This document shows, one piece after another, positions 34,614 to 45,843 of a stretch of DNA of 64,000 bases. The translations under genes and the position numbers were made by a program. The notes beneath the pieces were generated by a model. That model searched no databases, was not told the origin of the DNA, and saw only the letters and a list, made by a program, of their open reading frames with translations. Origin of the DNA: Mikania micrantha (lineage: Eukaryota > Streptophyta > Magnoliopsida > Asterales > Asteraceae); contig CM018689.1 of assembly GCA_009363875.1 (NCBI GenBank), positions 56,173,741 to 56,237,740 of the forward strand, given 5' to 3'. The first letter of the stretch is position 1, and each line of letters starts with the position of its first letter.

Positions 34614-35066
34614 AACCTTAACCTCATTAACAACACCTGTATCATCCAACTCGGTATGCTTATATATAGGGCATACCCCTGAGTCGAGCCTACGACCCGC
34701 CCAGACGCCGTCCACCACATACTAAGTCGCATAGGACATTGCTGTTAACAATAATTAAGCATTTTACCTACCGTTCGATTCATCCTTCATAATAGCTTTA
34801 GTTTACTATTTTCCAAAGTTTACAAGTCTATAGCATTCGTATGTAATAGCTTCAATAAGTTTAACAAGCATCGTGTTTAAAAGTTTATGATGTCGCCCCA
34901 AAAGCATTCATGCATCCCCTAGGTAACAACCTTAATCTCATTAACACCACCTGTATCATCCAACTCGGTATGCTTATATATAGGGCATACCCTTGAGTCG
35001 AGCCTACGACCCGCCCAGACGCCGTCCCACCACATACTAAGTCGCATAGGACATTGCTGTTAATGA
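34614..35066. repeat. Direct duplication of about 140 bp within the B LTR
   Basis: The block from CCTAGGTAAAACCTTAACCTC to GCATAGGACATTGCTGTTAA (about 34607-34745) recurs about 300 bases later at about 34917-35065. Each copy holds a hairpin GGTATGC...GCATACC around TTATATATAGG. The same pair exists in the right LTR near 60570-61020. Confidence 0.8.
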
Positions 35067-35339
35067 TAATTAAGCGTCTTACCTACCCTCCATTTCGTTT
35101 CCCCAGTATAGTTTAAGCATTTTGTTTGTAAGTTTACCCATAACATACGTGAGTTTAGCTTGAGAGTCACCGGAATAGACAACTGAACGCCCGAAGTATC
35201 AATCCATACCAGTACTGGGTGTAATTAGCAACTTAGGGGGAGATAGAGGATTCCCATGATGACACGAAGTCAACTAAAGATCACCAATATCGTCCTAGTT
35301 ACTGATCACGTGTGTAAATAGTTTTGGGAAACACTGCAT

Positions 35340-35612
35340 GGCAAGCACTGAGAGACCATTAGTCCGTTTCCTCGTTTCAGACCATGAAGGACACCCTATG
35401 GCAAGCACTGAGAGACCATAGTAGATGCCTTCCAGTCCCGACTGTGAAGAACACATGAAGGCAAGCACTGAGAGACCAACTATTGTTCTTCAAGTCCCGA
35501 CTGTGAAGAACACATGAAAGCAAGCACTGAGAGACCAACTATTGTTCTTCAAGTCCCGACTAGGAAGAACACATGAAGGCAAGCACTGAGAGACCAACTA
35601 TTGTTCTTCCAT
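35340..35612. repeat. 60-bp tandem repeat, five copies, in the B LTR
   Basis: GGCAAGCACTGAGAGACCA starts near 35340, 35400, 35460, 35519 and 35579. The spacer between copies contains TTCTTCAAGTCCCGACT. The right LTR carries the same array at about 61304-61560. Confidence 0.9.
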
Positions 35613-35614
35613 AG

Positions 35615-37286
35615 CCAAAGTCACTTTCGTGAGGAAACTTACTATTTATAGAAAGTTTCTATTTCAGAAAAGTTTCCAAATTTGGCAAGTCACGCAATAA
35701 ATCATAATCCGATTATTCTAACATGCATATTTATCCTAAGTGAGCATGTTATCACAAAGCACATAGTTAGACATAGTCGGTTTAGCATGTTTTGCGTGTA
35801 AAAGTTACTATATTTAGAAAGTTGAACGAATAAGCATGTTTTAGCAAAGCTCAAATATCAAATTCTTCAAAATGACAATACCTTAGCCCTACATATCCAT
35901 TTAATCTCATCCGTTAAAGCTAACATGATATCATTTAGCGATTTCGCAAAAATAAAGTTTCTATTTCGGGAAATAATCATGTAAATCACAACTCCTAGCA
36001 ATTCTAACAAATCCAATACTTCAACAATCATCATAATAGTGTCTAAACATTATTTTAAGCATAAATCCTTGATCAAAACACATGCATGTTGCTAATTCAT
36101 CATCTTGCAATATAAAAGTTACTAAAAATGGAAATAGTTACAAATAACCATATTTTGGCTAGATCTACTATTCTTGATCATGGGAATCATCACCAATGCC
36201 ATTTATAATCATGCATCTTCAACCAAAATCATCTAAATCATGTTAGATCATACTTGCATGTAGGTTTTTCATCTATTCGTGAACAAATCAAGCAATATAC
36301 ATATCGACATCATCATGGATCATCACAATACCTCATTTAGTCAATCTAAGACATCATTATTCATAGAAACATTATCAAACCCAGATTCGAATCACCAAAA
36401 ATTCGTGCATGTGAAGATCTAGTGTGTGCATGCAAGTTTTGCACCTTGCATGTGGGTTTGTGTGTGTTGCATGTGTGTTTTATGATACATGGATTCAATA
36501 TCTACCTTTCAAAGCTTCAAAGGTGTGTCAAGGTGATGATAAATCAGCTCTAATGCTCCTGGAAATGGCTCTCTAGCTGTTGCAAATGGTGACGTGGTGA
36601 TAGAAAACTTCAACTCTTCTTCCAAGCTCTCAAACTCTCATCAATGGCTTCCTCAAGGTTATTAGTAGAGATTATGGGCTGGTAGGGAGGTTAGCAGGTG
36701 ATTCTTGGGGGTTTAAAACGAGTTAATTGCGTGTGGGGTTGTATAAAATGATGTTAGTAGGGTAATCATGAGATTTGGGGGCTTAACAAGAGATTTTCAC
36801 CTGTCAGAGCCCCAGGCGTATCATGCCACGAGGACCATCGAGGTCAGGCGTACCGCGCGAGGCGGCCGGTTGAGGCGCCTCCTTGGACCTTCCGCGCACA
36901 ACGCCCCAGGTCGTGGTCTCGGGTCAGGCGTACCGCCTGGCCCATTCGTCGGGTCCAATCAGCTTGTTTTGTGGTTTTAAGCCCGTTTTCGCCCGTTTCT
37001 TGACTGTAGAACATCGTTCGAACGTCGTTTGGACTCTAATAGACAGTTACTAGTCATGATTGACTCGTGAAGTGTTTCCGTGCCTAATTGTTGTGACGTT
37101 CACCAACGATTGTTATTCAAGACACGTGCGAGCGTTGTGCAATAATTCCTCGAATTATCGGTGTGTTTGGTCTGTCGTGTCACGTGTCACACAAAATACA
37201 GTTATTCTAGTGCCACGTATGAAATAATAATACACATTATTATTAAAATAATATAAATGCTGTCCTGGAAATTGCGAGGTGTCACA
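35615..37286 (-). repeat. 3' LTR of element A, truncated
   Basis: It corresponds to 44173-45843, with about nine single-base or one-base indel differences noticed. The part corresponding to 43124-44172 is missing. Confidence 0.9.
36925..36939. promoter_or_regulatory. GC-rich hairpin CAGGCG-TAC-CGCCTG in the A LTR U3
   Basis: A perfect 6-bp stem in a GC-rich block (36810-36960) within an otherwise AT-rich LTR. A second CAGGCGTACCGC lies at 36845. In the other LTR the right arm is mutated (CGCATG). The same core occurs in the LTR of element C at 51854. Confidence 0.5.
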
Positions 37287-37300
37287 TCATCCCCCAGTTA
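37287..37300 (-). promoter_or_regulatory. Polypurine tract of element A
   Basis: Minus strand TAACTGGGGGATGA directly precedes the 3' LTR. Confidence 0.75.
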
Positions 37301-37321
37301 ATAGAAATTTCGTCCCGAAAT

Positions 37322-40300
37322 TCAGTTCGTGTTGCCGGTGTTAGTCTGGTCGGAGAATAAGTGAGGGTATTTCTTTTTCATCTGGTCCTCCCGTTCCCAG
37401 GTGTATTCCGGTCCTCGTTGCGAATTCCATCGTACCTTCACGATTGGTATCTTACTAAGCTTCAACTTCTTGATTTCCCGGTCCATGATTTCCACCGGTT
37501 CCTCAATGAAGTGTAGTTGTTCATCAATCAGGATTTCTTCCAGAGGAATTGCGAGCGTTTCGTCTGATAAGCATTTCTTGAGATTTGAAACGTGAAACAC
37601 ATTGTGTACGCTACTCAATTCCTGTGGTAGTTGTAGTTCGTAGGCCACAGGGCCTATCCGTTTAGTGATCTCGAATGGTCCAATGTAACGAGGATTTAAC
37701 TTCCCCCGCTTCCCGAATCGAATCACTCCTTTCCAAGGCGAGACTTTAAGGAGTACTCGGTCTCCCACTTGGAATTCCAAAGGTTTGCGCCTCTTGTCAG
37801 CATAGCTCTTTTGTCGGTCTCGAGCTGCTGCCATTCTGTTACGTATTTGCACGATCTTTTCAGTTGTTTCGTGCACAAGCTCGGGTCCGGTCAATTGGCT
37901 TTCACCAACTTCCGCCCAACAGAGTGGTGATCTGCACTTACGTCCGTAAAGTGCTTCAAACGGTGCAGCTCCAATGCTGGTGTGATAGCTGTTGTTATAT
38001 GAGAACTCTACCGAAGGTAGGTGAGTCTCCCAGCTGTTACCGAAATCGATTAAACATGCTCGAAGCATGTCTTCCAAGGTCTGGATGGTTCTTTCACTTT
38101 GACCATCGGTTTGCGGGTGATAAGCTGTGCTCATATCCAACCTCGTCCCGAGTGCCTTGTGTAAGGACTTCCAGAAGTGTGCCGTGAAACGACTGTCTCG
38201 GTCAGATATTATAGAGATTGGGAGTCCGTGTCTGGATACGATTTCCTTCAAATATATTCGAGTTAACTTCTCCAACTTATCGGTTTCCTTGATCGGTAGG
38301 AAGTGTGCTGATTTTGTGAGTCGGTCGACTATAACCCAGATGGTATCGCAACCACTTGTCGTCTTCGGCAGCTTGGTGATAAAATCCATGGAAATCTGTT
38401 CCCATTTCCATACCGGAATTTCTGGTTGTTGGAGTAACCCTGACGGTTTCTGATATTCGACCTTAACCTTTGAGCAGGTTAAGCACTTACTCACATAGAT
38501 CGCGATTTCTGATTTCATGTTAGGCCACCAGTAAGTCGCCTTTAGGTCGTGATACATCTTGTCAGAGCCTGGATGTACTGAGTATCGACTCTTGTGAGCT
38601 TCATCCATCACTACGTCTCTTAATCCTCCGTAGCGTGGTATCCAAATCCAATCCATCAGATAGTAAGCTCCGTCATCCTTCTGTTTCATCTGTTTATCCA
38701 TACCCCGCATAGCTTCGAGGATAAGGTTTTCCTTTTTCAGAGCAACCTGTTGTGCAATACGGATTTGATTGGGTAGTTCAGAGTGAATAGTAAGCTGTAG
38801 TGCCCGTACGCGTTTAGTTGTTTCCTTCCGGCTCAGTGCGTCGGCTACTACATTAGCTTTCCCAGGGTGATACTTGATTGCACAGTCATAATCACCTATC
38901 AGCTCGACCCATCTGTGTTGTCTCATGTTTAGCTCCTTTTGGTCGAAAATGTGTTGTAGGCTCTTATGATCAGTGAATATAGTGCACTTAGTGCCGTACA
39001 GATAGTGTCGCCAGATCTTCAATGCGAACACTACGGCTCCCAATTCCAAGTCATGAGTCGTGTAGTTCTTTTCGTGCACTTTCAGTTGTCGTGACGCATA
39101 AGCTATAACCTTTTCGCGTTGCATCAACACACAACCGAGCCCTTGCTTTGATGCGTCGCAATAAACTACAAAGTCTTCGCACCCGTCCGGTAGCGATAGA
39201 ATAGGTGCACTGCACAATTTCTGCTTCAACAAGTCGAAGGCAGTTTCTTGTTTCTCTCCCCATTCGAACTTTTTGTCTTTGTGCGTAAGGGAAGTCAATG
39301 ATTGTGCAATCTTCGAGAATCCCTCGATAAACCGCCTGTAGTACCCGGCCAATCCCAGAAACTGTCGCACCTCAGTTGGAGTCTTTGGTGCTGTCCAGTT
39401 CTTAATGGCCTCGATCTTGGCTGGATCTACGTGAATTCCCTTTTTGTTCACTACGTGTCCAAGGAACTGGACTTCGTGAATCCAAAAATCACATTTGGAA
39501 AACTTCGCATATAGTTGTTCCTTCTTCAGTAGTTCTAAGACACGTCTTAAGTGATCGGCATGTTCTTCTTGAGTCTTGGAATAGATAAGGATGTCATCAA
39601 TAAATACGATTACGAATTTATCGAGATACGGCTTACATACCTGATTAATGAGATCCATGAATACTGCCGGTGCGTTAGTCAACCCAAAAGGCATGACTAG
39701 AAACTCGTAATGTCCGTACCGTGTTCTGAAAGCTGTCTTCGGTATGTCTTCCTCTTGTATTCTAAGTTGATGGTAACCGGATCTTAAATCGATCTTCGAA
39801 TAGTAGCTTGACCCTTGTAATTGGTCAAATAGGTCGTCTATTCGAGGTAAAGGGTATCGATTCTTGATCGTTACTTTGTTTAGTTCTCGATAGTCTATGC
39901 ACATACGGAATGAGCCGTCTTTCTTTTTCACGAACAGGACCGGTGCTCCCCAAGGTGAGAAGCTCGGTTGGATAAATCCTTTATCTAACAACTCTTGCAG
40001 TTGGTTAGATAGTTCCTGCATTTCAGTAGGAGCCAATCGGTATGGTGCCTTGGCTATCGGTGTTGCCCCTGGTGTCAGATCTATCTGAAACTCCACCTGC
40101 CGTGCTGGTGGTAGTCCCGGTAGATCGTCAGGAAAGACTTCCGGATAATCGCGAACAATAGCGATGTCGTCGATCTTCTGTTCTTTCTTTGGTTGTTCGG
40201 TGATAAGAGTTAGGATAGCCGTGTAACCTTTCTTCAGATATTTGTTTGCTTTCATGCAGGACATAATGTTTAACGGTATTCCGCGTCGTTCCCCTTGGAT

Positions 40301-41575
40301 TGAGATCTGCTCTCCATTTGGCAACGTAACTCGTACAATCTTCTCGTTGCACACAATTTCAGCATGGTTTGCAGATAGCCAATCCATTCCAATCACCACG
40401 TCGAAACTCCCGAGAGTTACCGGCATCAGGTCAATCACCAGTTGGTGGTCGGCTAGCGTTAGAACACACCCTTTGATGATATGTTGTGTTTCGATCAGCT
40501 TGCCGTCTGCTAACTCTACGGTGTACTTATAGTCTAGTGGTGTTGGTGTCATATTAAGCAGTTTACTAAAATTACTAGATATGAAACTCCTATCGGCACC
40601 GGTATCAAATAATATACTAGCATAGACATTATTTAACAGAAACGTACCAATGACGACGTTTGGATCATCCTTAGCTTCCCCTGATCCGATGACGAACGCC
40701 CGACCCCTTGCTGGGTTGCCACCTGCGTTCTTGTTCTGCGGGCAGTCTCGGCGCATGTGCCCCGGTTTTCCGCAGGTGAAGCACCCCTTCAATGTATTAT
40801 CCTTGTTGAGGTTGGGATTGGGGTTTGATCGGCATTCCTTGGCCAGGTGCCCGTTTCTGCCACAATTTGTACATTTGCCCTTCTTGCACGAGCGAAAATG
40901 ATGATAGTTGCAGCTGTTGCACTTTGGGCTGTTGCCTTGATATCCTCCCTTGCCTTGAGTGTTTGGTTGGGTGGCAGTGAAGACCTTTGCAGGTGCTGGC
41001 CGGTGCTGAGTTGGCTGCTGGGGTGAAAAGGTTCGGTTGTTGTTGGGCTCCCATTTCTTCTTAAGTTCTTGGGGTTTCAGATGTTCACCCCTCTTTGGCA
41101 GCTTTCCCTGGGCTACTGCCTGATCAGTTAGTTTATGGGCAAGTCGGATCAGTGGTTGAATTGTGGTGTGATCGGAAGCAGTCACCATGCTCTGTATCTG
41201 TTCCGGCAATCCACTGATGAATTGCTCGATTTTCTTGTACTCCGGCGTCACCATTGCCGGGCACAGTTTACACAGTTCATGGAATCGAGTACAATATTTC
41301 TCGATCTCGGATCCCACCATCTTGTGTACCCAAAATTCCTCCTCGAGCTTCCTGATCTCGTCACGAGGACAATATTCCTCATGCAGCATCCTGGTGAAGT
41401 TCTCCCATGGGATGGAGTTTGCAGTCTCCAGTCCAAGGGCCTGGACATGGGTATTCCACCAGGTGAGGGCTGGTCCCTCCAGAGTCCCGGTGGCATACTT
41501 TACTCGGTTTTCCTCCGTGCATTCAGACATAGAGAAGACTGTCTCCAGCTTCTCGATCCAGCGGAGCAGTCCCAC
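37322..41575 (-). CDS. Gag-pol polyprotein of element A, 1,417 codons open
   Basis: A single uninterrupted frame. Retrotrans_gag capsid part at about residues 1-150 (LTWWNTHVQAL); CCHC knuckles at about 215-285 (CTNCGRNGHLAKEC, CFTCGKPGHMRRDC); aspartic protease ILFDTGADRSF near 320; RT about 540-720 with YRELNKVTIKNRYPLPR and FIDDILIYSK; RNase H VVYCDASKQGLG near 805; integrase with CLTCSKVK near 1030, MDFITKLP near 1063 and AYHPQTDGQSER near 1158; chromodomain KVRWNSQRGPEYTWE near 1390. The listed ATG is internal to gag: the matching frame extends upstream to about 41690 and the true gag start is at 41884, from which it is separated by several stops. Pol looks functional; gag is damaged at its N-terminus. 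Confidence 0.92.
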   Translation of the reverse strand: MGLLRWIEKLETVFSMSECTEENRVKYATGTLEGPALTWWNTHVQALGLETANSIPWENFTRMLHEEYCPRDEIRKLEEEFWVHKMVGSEIEKYCTRFHELCKLCPAMVTPEYKKIEQFISGLPEQIQSMVTASDHTTIQPLIRLAHKLTDQAVAQGKLPKRGEHLKPQELKKKWEPNNNRTFSPQQPTQHRPAPAKVFTATQPNTQGKGGYQGNSPKCNSCNYHHFRSCKKGKCTNCGRNGHLAKECRSNPNPNLNKDNTLKGCFTCGKPGHMRRDCPQNKNAGGNPARGRAFVIGSGEAKDDPNVVIGTFLLNNVYASILFDTGADRSFISSNFSKLLNMTPTPLDYKYTVELADGKLIETQHIIKGCVLTLADHQLVIDLMPVTLGSFDVVIGMDWLSANHAEIVCNEKIVRVTLPNGEQISIQGERRGIPLNIMSCMKANKYLKKGYTAILTLITEQPKKEQKIDDIAIVRDYPEVFPDDLPGLPPARQVEFQIDLTPGATPIAKAPYRLAPTEMQELSNQLQELLDKGFIQPSFSPWGAPVLFVKKKDGSFRMCIDYRELNKVTIKNRYPLPRIDDLFDQLQGSSYYSKIDLRSGYHQLRIQEEDIPKTAFRTRYGHYEFLVMPFGLTNAPAVFMDLINQVCKPYLDKFVIVFIDDILIYSKTQEEHADHLRRVLELLKKEQLYAKFSKCDFWIHEVQFLGHVVNKKGIHVDPAKIEAIKNWTAPKTPTEVRQFLGLAGYYRRFIEGFSKIAQSLTSLTHKDKKFEWGEKQETAFDLLKQKLCSAPILSLPDGCEDFVVYCDASKQGLGCVLMQREKVIAYASRQLKVHEKNYTTHDLELGAVVFALKIWRHYLYGTKCTIFTDHKSLQHIFDQKELNMRQHRWVELIGDYDCAIKYHPGKANVVADALSRKETTKRVRALQLTIHSELPNQIRIAQQVALKKENLILEAMRGMDKQMKQKDDGAYYLMDWIWIPRYGGLRDVVMDEAHKSRYSVHPGSDKMYHDLKATYWWPNMKSEIAIYVSKCLTCSKVKVEYQKPSGLLQQPEIPVWKWEQISMDFITKLPKTTSGCDTIWVIVDRLTKSAHFLPIKETDKLEKLTRIYLKEIVSRHGLPISIISDRDSRFTAHFWKSLHKALGTRLDMSTAYHPQTDGQSERTIQTLEDMLRACLIDFGNSWETHLPSVEFSYNNSYHTSIGAAPFEALYGRKCRSPLCWAEVGESQLTGPELVHETTEKIVQIRNRMAAARDRQKSYADKRRKPLEFQVGDRVLLKVSPWKGVIRFGKRGKLNPRYIGPFEITKRIGPVAYELQLPQELSSVHNVFHVSNLKKCLSDETLAIPLEEILIDEQLHFIEEPVEIMDREIKKLKLSKIPIVKVRWNSQRGPEYTWEREDQMKKKYPHLFSDQTNTGNTN

Positions 41576-41884
41576 TGCCCCTTCGGTACCCTGGAACTTG
41601 TGAGGGTGGCAGCTCAGGAAGGCTTTATACGAACATCCTTTTGCTGTGTTTCCTTGGGACCCTGTGCATCGGAGTTCAACGAGTTAGTGTCAGCGTGGCT
41701 TATGCTAAGTTAGTCACATTAGGTGGGTGTTAGTACCATTGTTAGTGCCGCTAGTCTCGCTAGCAAGTCGGTTGGCTTCGTACTCCGCGAGTACTTTTTT
41801 AACCCTCCGTTCAACCATCATATTGATCCTTGCCTTCTCGGCCTTACGCTTGAGATTTCGTGCATTGGATCCCCTTCCCGACAT
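41576..41884 (-). pseudogene. N-terminal gag segment of element A, disrupted
   Basis: The gag start MSGRGSNARNLKRKAEK at 41884 reads 56 residues of basic helical sequence, then meets stops (TGA, TAG, TGA, TAA) between about 41716 and 41688. After that the long gag-pol frame resumes with GCSYKAFLSCHPHKF. A middle segment around SHADTNS reads sensibly in a third frame, so two compensating frameshifts plus point changes are likely. A short intron is less likely because no good splice sites were seen. Confidence 0.7.
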
Positions 41885-42158
41885 GATTCTATATGGAATG
41901 ATTAGAATGTTAGTTAGCATATGTCAGAGTGTTAGCCGATTGTCATGTCAGAAGTCAAGTCAGGTGTTATGTTAACAAGCAATCATAATCACGACATAAT
42001 AAGTAAAGCAAAGCACCATTCTCATTAATATTAAACTTGAAGTACAATGATTTTCAAAAGGAAATACTACCAAAAGCTTCTATGAGCACATCCCGCTCAT
42101 CTGAGAATACAAAAGTAAAATCCTGAAAGGAATAAAAATACTGAAATAGGAAATCTAA
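41885..42158. other. Spacer between the extra ORF and gag in element A
   Basis: AT-rich, no ORF. It separates the extra ORF stop from the gag start by about 270 bases, so the two are not a translational fusion in this copy. Confidence 0.5.
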
Positions 42159-42971
42159 CTAGACAATCGTGGAGTGTGAATCCCCACTATCAGCAGGACC
42201 ATTATCGTCCTCCTCCTCGGGATCCTCATCAGGATCCTCGTCGAAGTCTCCCTCTTCGAGGTCCTCCGCCTCGAATTGGGGCTCTGGCTCGGGCTGTTGT
42301 TCCTCTAGGAACTGTTCGACCCATGCATTTAACATGGCATCACTGGCCTGAATCATGGCCTGGTTCTCCTCACTGGCAACCTCCACAGCTGCCAACCGTC
42401 CATCGTGTCCATGTGTCACTGCGGCTAAGAAATCCTGCTGCTCCTCGAGCAACGTAGTCCTATCACGGATGTCCGTGACGTCAGCTGCAACCTCCTCTTG
42501 TCGCTGGATCACATCCTGAGTCCTAGCGACCAAATCATCCTGTGCTCCCTCAATATGAGCAAGTCTCTCCTCTAGATGCTCCACACGGCTCTGGAGCTGC
42601 TGACTATGCTCCAAGAGATCCCTAAACCCATCAGTCATCACGCGTAGCTGACACGATTCACGCCTGTAACGCGAGATCAGTGCAGCGAATGCCTGCTCCA
42701 TGGGCATGCCAATCGGTGGTAGTGGTGGTCCAGTAGATGCGTCACCTAACAAAGGTAACTTAGGTACTCTCTCTTCCCTCACCCAAACAGCAAGGGTAGT
42801 AGGGTACCAGCCCCATGGTCCCCTGCTGGTCAAGGGTCGAAGCCTCTTGGGCTCCTGAGCATGCACCTGCTCCACCATATCCCGGATCCTCTGCTTATCC
42901 TCCTTGGTAAGGTCGTACTCATATGGACGCTTCCTCGAGTCCTTCCCGTCCTGATCCTTGTTGTTGTCCAT
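42159..42971 (-). CDS. Extra ORF of element A: coiled-coil protein with acidic tail, upstream of gag
   Basis: 270 residues, starting MDNNKDQDGKDSRKRPYEY, about 140 bases downstream of the primer-binding site and in sense with gag. Residues 1-55 are basic and charged. About 105-215 form a heptad-like helical region (for example LQSRVEHLEERLAHIE). About 225-262 are almost entirely acidic (DEDPDEDPEEEDDN). No capsid, zinc or enzyme motif is seen. It is fully open although the neighbouring gag start is damaged. The function is unknown; an accessory coat-like or chaperone role is speculation. Confidence 0.75.
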   Translation of the reverse strand: MDNNKDQDGKDSRKRPYEYDLTKEDKQRIRDMVEQVHAQEPKRLRPLTSRGPWGWYPTTLAVWVREERVPKLPLLGDASTGPPLPPIGMPMEQAFAALISRYRRESCQLRVMTDGFRDLLEHSQQLQSRVEHLEERLAHIEGAQDDLVARTQDVIQRQEEVAADVTDIRDRTTLLEEQQDFLAAVTHGHDGRLAAVEVASEENQAMIQASDAMLNAWVEQFLEEQQPEPEPQFEAEDLEEGDFDEDPDEDPEEEDDNGPADSGDSHSTIV

Positions 42972-43108
42972 TCCTGCGTTCTAATCAATTTAGTAATAGC
43001 ACATGATAGCAGATAACATTGTTGTGCAATTTCTAGTGTAGTGTCTAGTGTAGAGCAGTGGCTATAGTCTAAGTTTACTACATGCAAACCTAGTTCCCTA
43101 TAACCAAG

Positions 43109-43120
43109 GCTCTGATACCA
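43109..43120 (-). promoter_or_regulatory. Primer-binding site of element A, tRNA-iMet type
   Basis: Minus strand TGGTATCAGAGC lies three bases from the 5' LTR end at 43124. Confidence 0.92.
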
Positions 43121-43123
43121 GTC

Positions 43124-45843
43124 TGTCACACCCCCAAATTCCCACTCGTGGTGTCAGTCCACGTGGGTGTGACGTGGCCAGGATCACAGCTCATGGTCAT
43201 ATAGAACGACTCTATATGAGTTACACAATCACACAGATACGTAAAATAACATAGTTTCGTTAATATGCAGCGGGAAATGAGTTCAACATCATAAATAAAT
43301 AAGTTGCAGCGGAATGTAAACTATTTAGCAGACACTACAAAGTTTAAATTGTTTAAAAACACATCCAATGCACACAATGCCTAGGACACGAGTCTATATG
43401 CAAGCCAGACTCCTTAAAGCTTCCTTGTGCGCATCTTAGCGTGTGCTCCATTAGTTACCTGAGAATACATGCGAAAAGTGTCAACTAAAAAGTTGGTGAG
43501 TTCACAGGTTTAGACAGACTGAAAAGTAAACAGACATATACTGGGTATGTTAAGTTTAGTTGTTTGGATTCTACGATCCGTGGAGTGTGTCGGTTCATCT
43601 TACCGAAACTAGACAGTTTCCGTTTGCCTCCGCGAGTCATCGCTGAACCCGCATTCCCATCGAAATTACACTCGTTATGACCTCCAGTCAACATTGGTGG
43701 CGAGTGGGGCTAGTCAAACCCAGTAGTACTACGTAATTATGACTCGTTTGTTACACAACTAACGGTAAGGATATGTGAGGACTTTATGCGATAATAGTTA
43801 CACTCGAAAATGGTTTTTACAACATACCAGTCATATATCTAAAACAGTTGCATTGTATTCTCACCCCAATAGTTTAACAAAAGTAGTTAAAGAGTAAAAG
43901 TGGGCCGTAAACTCACCTGAGTTTGTGTAATGCGTTTGCTCAAATAGTGTAGCTCGCCGGCTAGTAGTCACCTATATCACATAGGTACTATGAGTTCGTG
44001 TTTGCGTACATGTGGGCCTCACAGGACCGTGTTCGTTTTTAACAACACCAAGTTGTTAAGTGGGTCATGTTGACCATGTTGACCGTGTTTGACCTAACGA
44101 CCCGTTGGTGACGGTTTTTGGATCATGTGATCGCGTGATGTGCGGTTTAGTGTCGTGTGGTGTGCACGGATACCAAAGTCACTTTCGTGAGGAAACTTAC
44201 TATTTATAGAAAGTTTCTATTTCAGAAAAGTTTCCAAATTTGGCAAGTCACGCAATAAATCATAATCCGATTATTCTAACATGCATATTTATCCTAAGTG
44301 AGCATGTTATCACAAAGCACATAGTTAGACATAGTCGGTTTAGCATTTTTTGCGTGTAAAAGTTACTATATTTAGAAAGTTGAACGAATAAGCATGTTTT
44401 AGCAAAGCTCAAATATCAAATTCTTCAAAATGACAATACCTTAGCCCTACATATCCATTTAATCTCATCCGTTAAAGCTAACATGATATCATTTAGCGAT
44501 TTCGCAAAAATAAAGTTTCTATTTCGGGAAATAATCATGTAAATCACAACTCCTAGCAATTCTAACAAATCCAATACTTCAACAATCATCATAATAGTGT
44601 CTAAACATTATTTTAAGCATAAATCCTTGATCAAAACACATGCATGTTGCTAATTCATCATCTTGCAATATAAAAGTTACTAAAAATGGAAATAGTTACA
44701 AATAACCATATTTTGGCTAGATCTACTATTCTTGATCATGGGAATCATCACCAATGCCATTTATAATCATGCATCTTCAACCAAAATCATCTAAATCATG
44801 TTAGATCATACTTGCATGTAGGTTTTTCATCTATTCGTGAACAAATCAAGCAATATACATATCGACATCATCATGGATCATCACAATACCTCATTTAGTC
44901 AATCTAAGACATCATTATTCATAGAAACATTATCAAACCCAGATTCGAATCACCAAAAATTCGTGCATGTGAAGATCTAGTGTGTGCATGCAAGTTTTGC
45001 ACCTTGCATGTGGGTTTGTGTGTGTTGCATGTGTGTTTTATGATACATGGATTCAATATCTACCTTTCAAAGCTTCAAAGGTGTGTCAAGGTGATGATAA
45101 ATCAGCTCTAATGCTCCTGGAAATGGCTCTCTAGCTGTTGCAAATGGTGACGTGGTGATAGAAAACTTCAACTCTTCTTCCAAGCTCTCAAACTCTCATC
45201 AATGGCTTCCTCAAGGTTATTAGTAGAGATTATGGGCTGGTAGGGAGGTTAGCAGGTGATTCTTGGGGGTTTAAAACGAGTTAATTGCGTGTGGGGTTGT
45301 ATAAAATGATGTTAGTAGGGTAATCATGAGATTTGGGGGCTTAACAAGAGATTTTCACCTGTCAGAGCCCCAGGCGTATCGCGCCACGAGGACCATCGAG
45401 GTCAGGCGTACCGCGCGAGGCGGCCGGTTGAGGCGCCTCCTTGGACCTTCCGCGCACAACGCCCAGGTCGTGGTCTCGGGTCAGGCGTACCGCATGGCCC
45501 ATTCGTCGGGTCCAATCAGCTTGTTTTGTGGTTTTAAGCCCGTTTTCGCCCGTTTCTTGACTGTAGAAGATCGTTCGAACGTCGTTTGGACTCTAATAGA
45601 CAGTTACTAGTCATGATTGACTCGTGAAGTGTTTCCGTGCCTAATTGTTGTGACGTTCACCAACGATTGTTATTCAAGACACGTGCGAGCGTTGTGCAAT
45701 AATTCCTCGAATTATCGGTGTGTTTGGTCTATCGTGTCACGTGTCACACAAAATACAGTTATTCTAGTGCCACGTATGAAATAATAATACACATCATTAT
45801 TAAAATAATATAAATGCTGACCTGGAAATTGCGAGGTGTCACA
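43124..45843 (-). repeat. 5' LTR of element A, complete
   Basis: 2,720 bp, TGTCACACC...GGTGTCACA on the plus strand. A palindromic CACGTG lies at 43160-43165. The last 1,671 bp match the truncated left LTR. Confidence 0.9.

Larger units (their letters stand above)
34248..35614 (-). repeat. Left LTR of element B, outer part
   Basis: It matches 60204-61580 closely. The match stops at a CCAA shared with element A, where the two are fused. The remainder of this LTR continues at 45844. Confidence 0.9.
35615..45843 (-). mobile_element. Element A: Ty3/gypsy chromovirus (Tekay-like) nested in the B LTR, left LTR truncated
   Basis: The right (5') LTR is complete at 43124-45843. The left (3') LTR survives only as 35615-37286. 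The interior has a primer site, an extra coiled-coil ORF, gag and a long uninterrupted gag-pol frame. After 45843 the sequence GTCTG continues directly as B LTR, and GTCTG is probably the right copy of the target duplication. The left copy was deleted together with about 1,050 bp of A LTR and about 196 bp of B LTR. Confidence 0.9.

Noticed and set aside
36768..36980. 70-codon ORF in a GC-rich block, also at 45326
   Set aside because: It lies in the LTR of element A on the opposite strand and is frameshifted between the two LTRs.
41688..41720. Short intron between gag start and gag-pol frame in element A
   Set aside because: The gap with four stops has no convincing GT/AG borders, and one middle segment reads sensibly in a third frame, so frameshifts are a better explanation.
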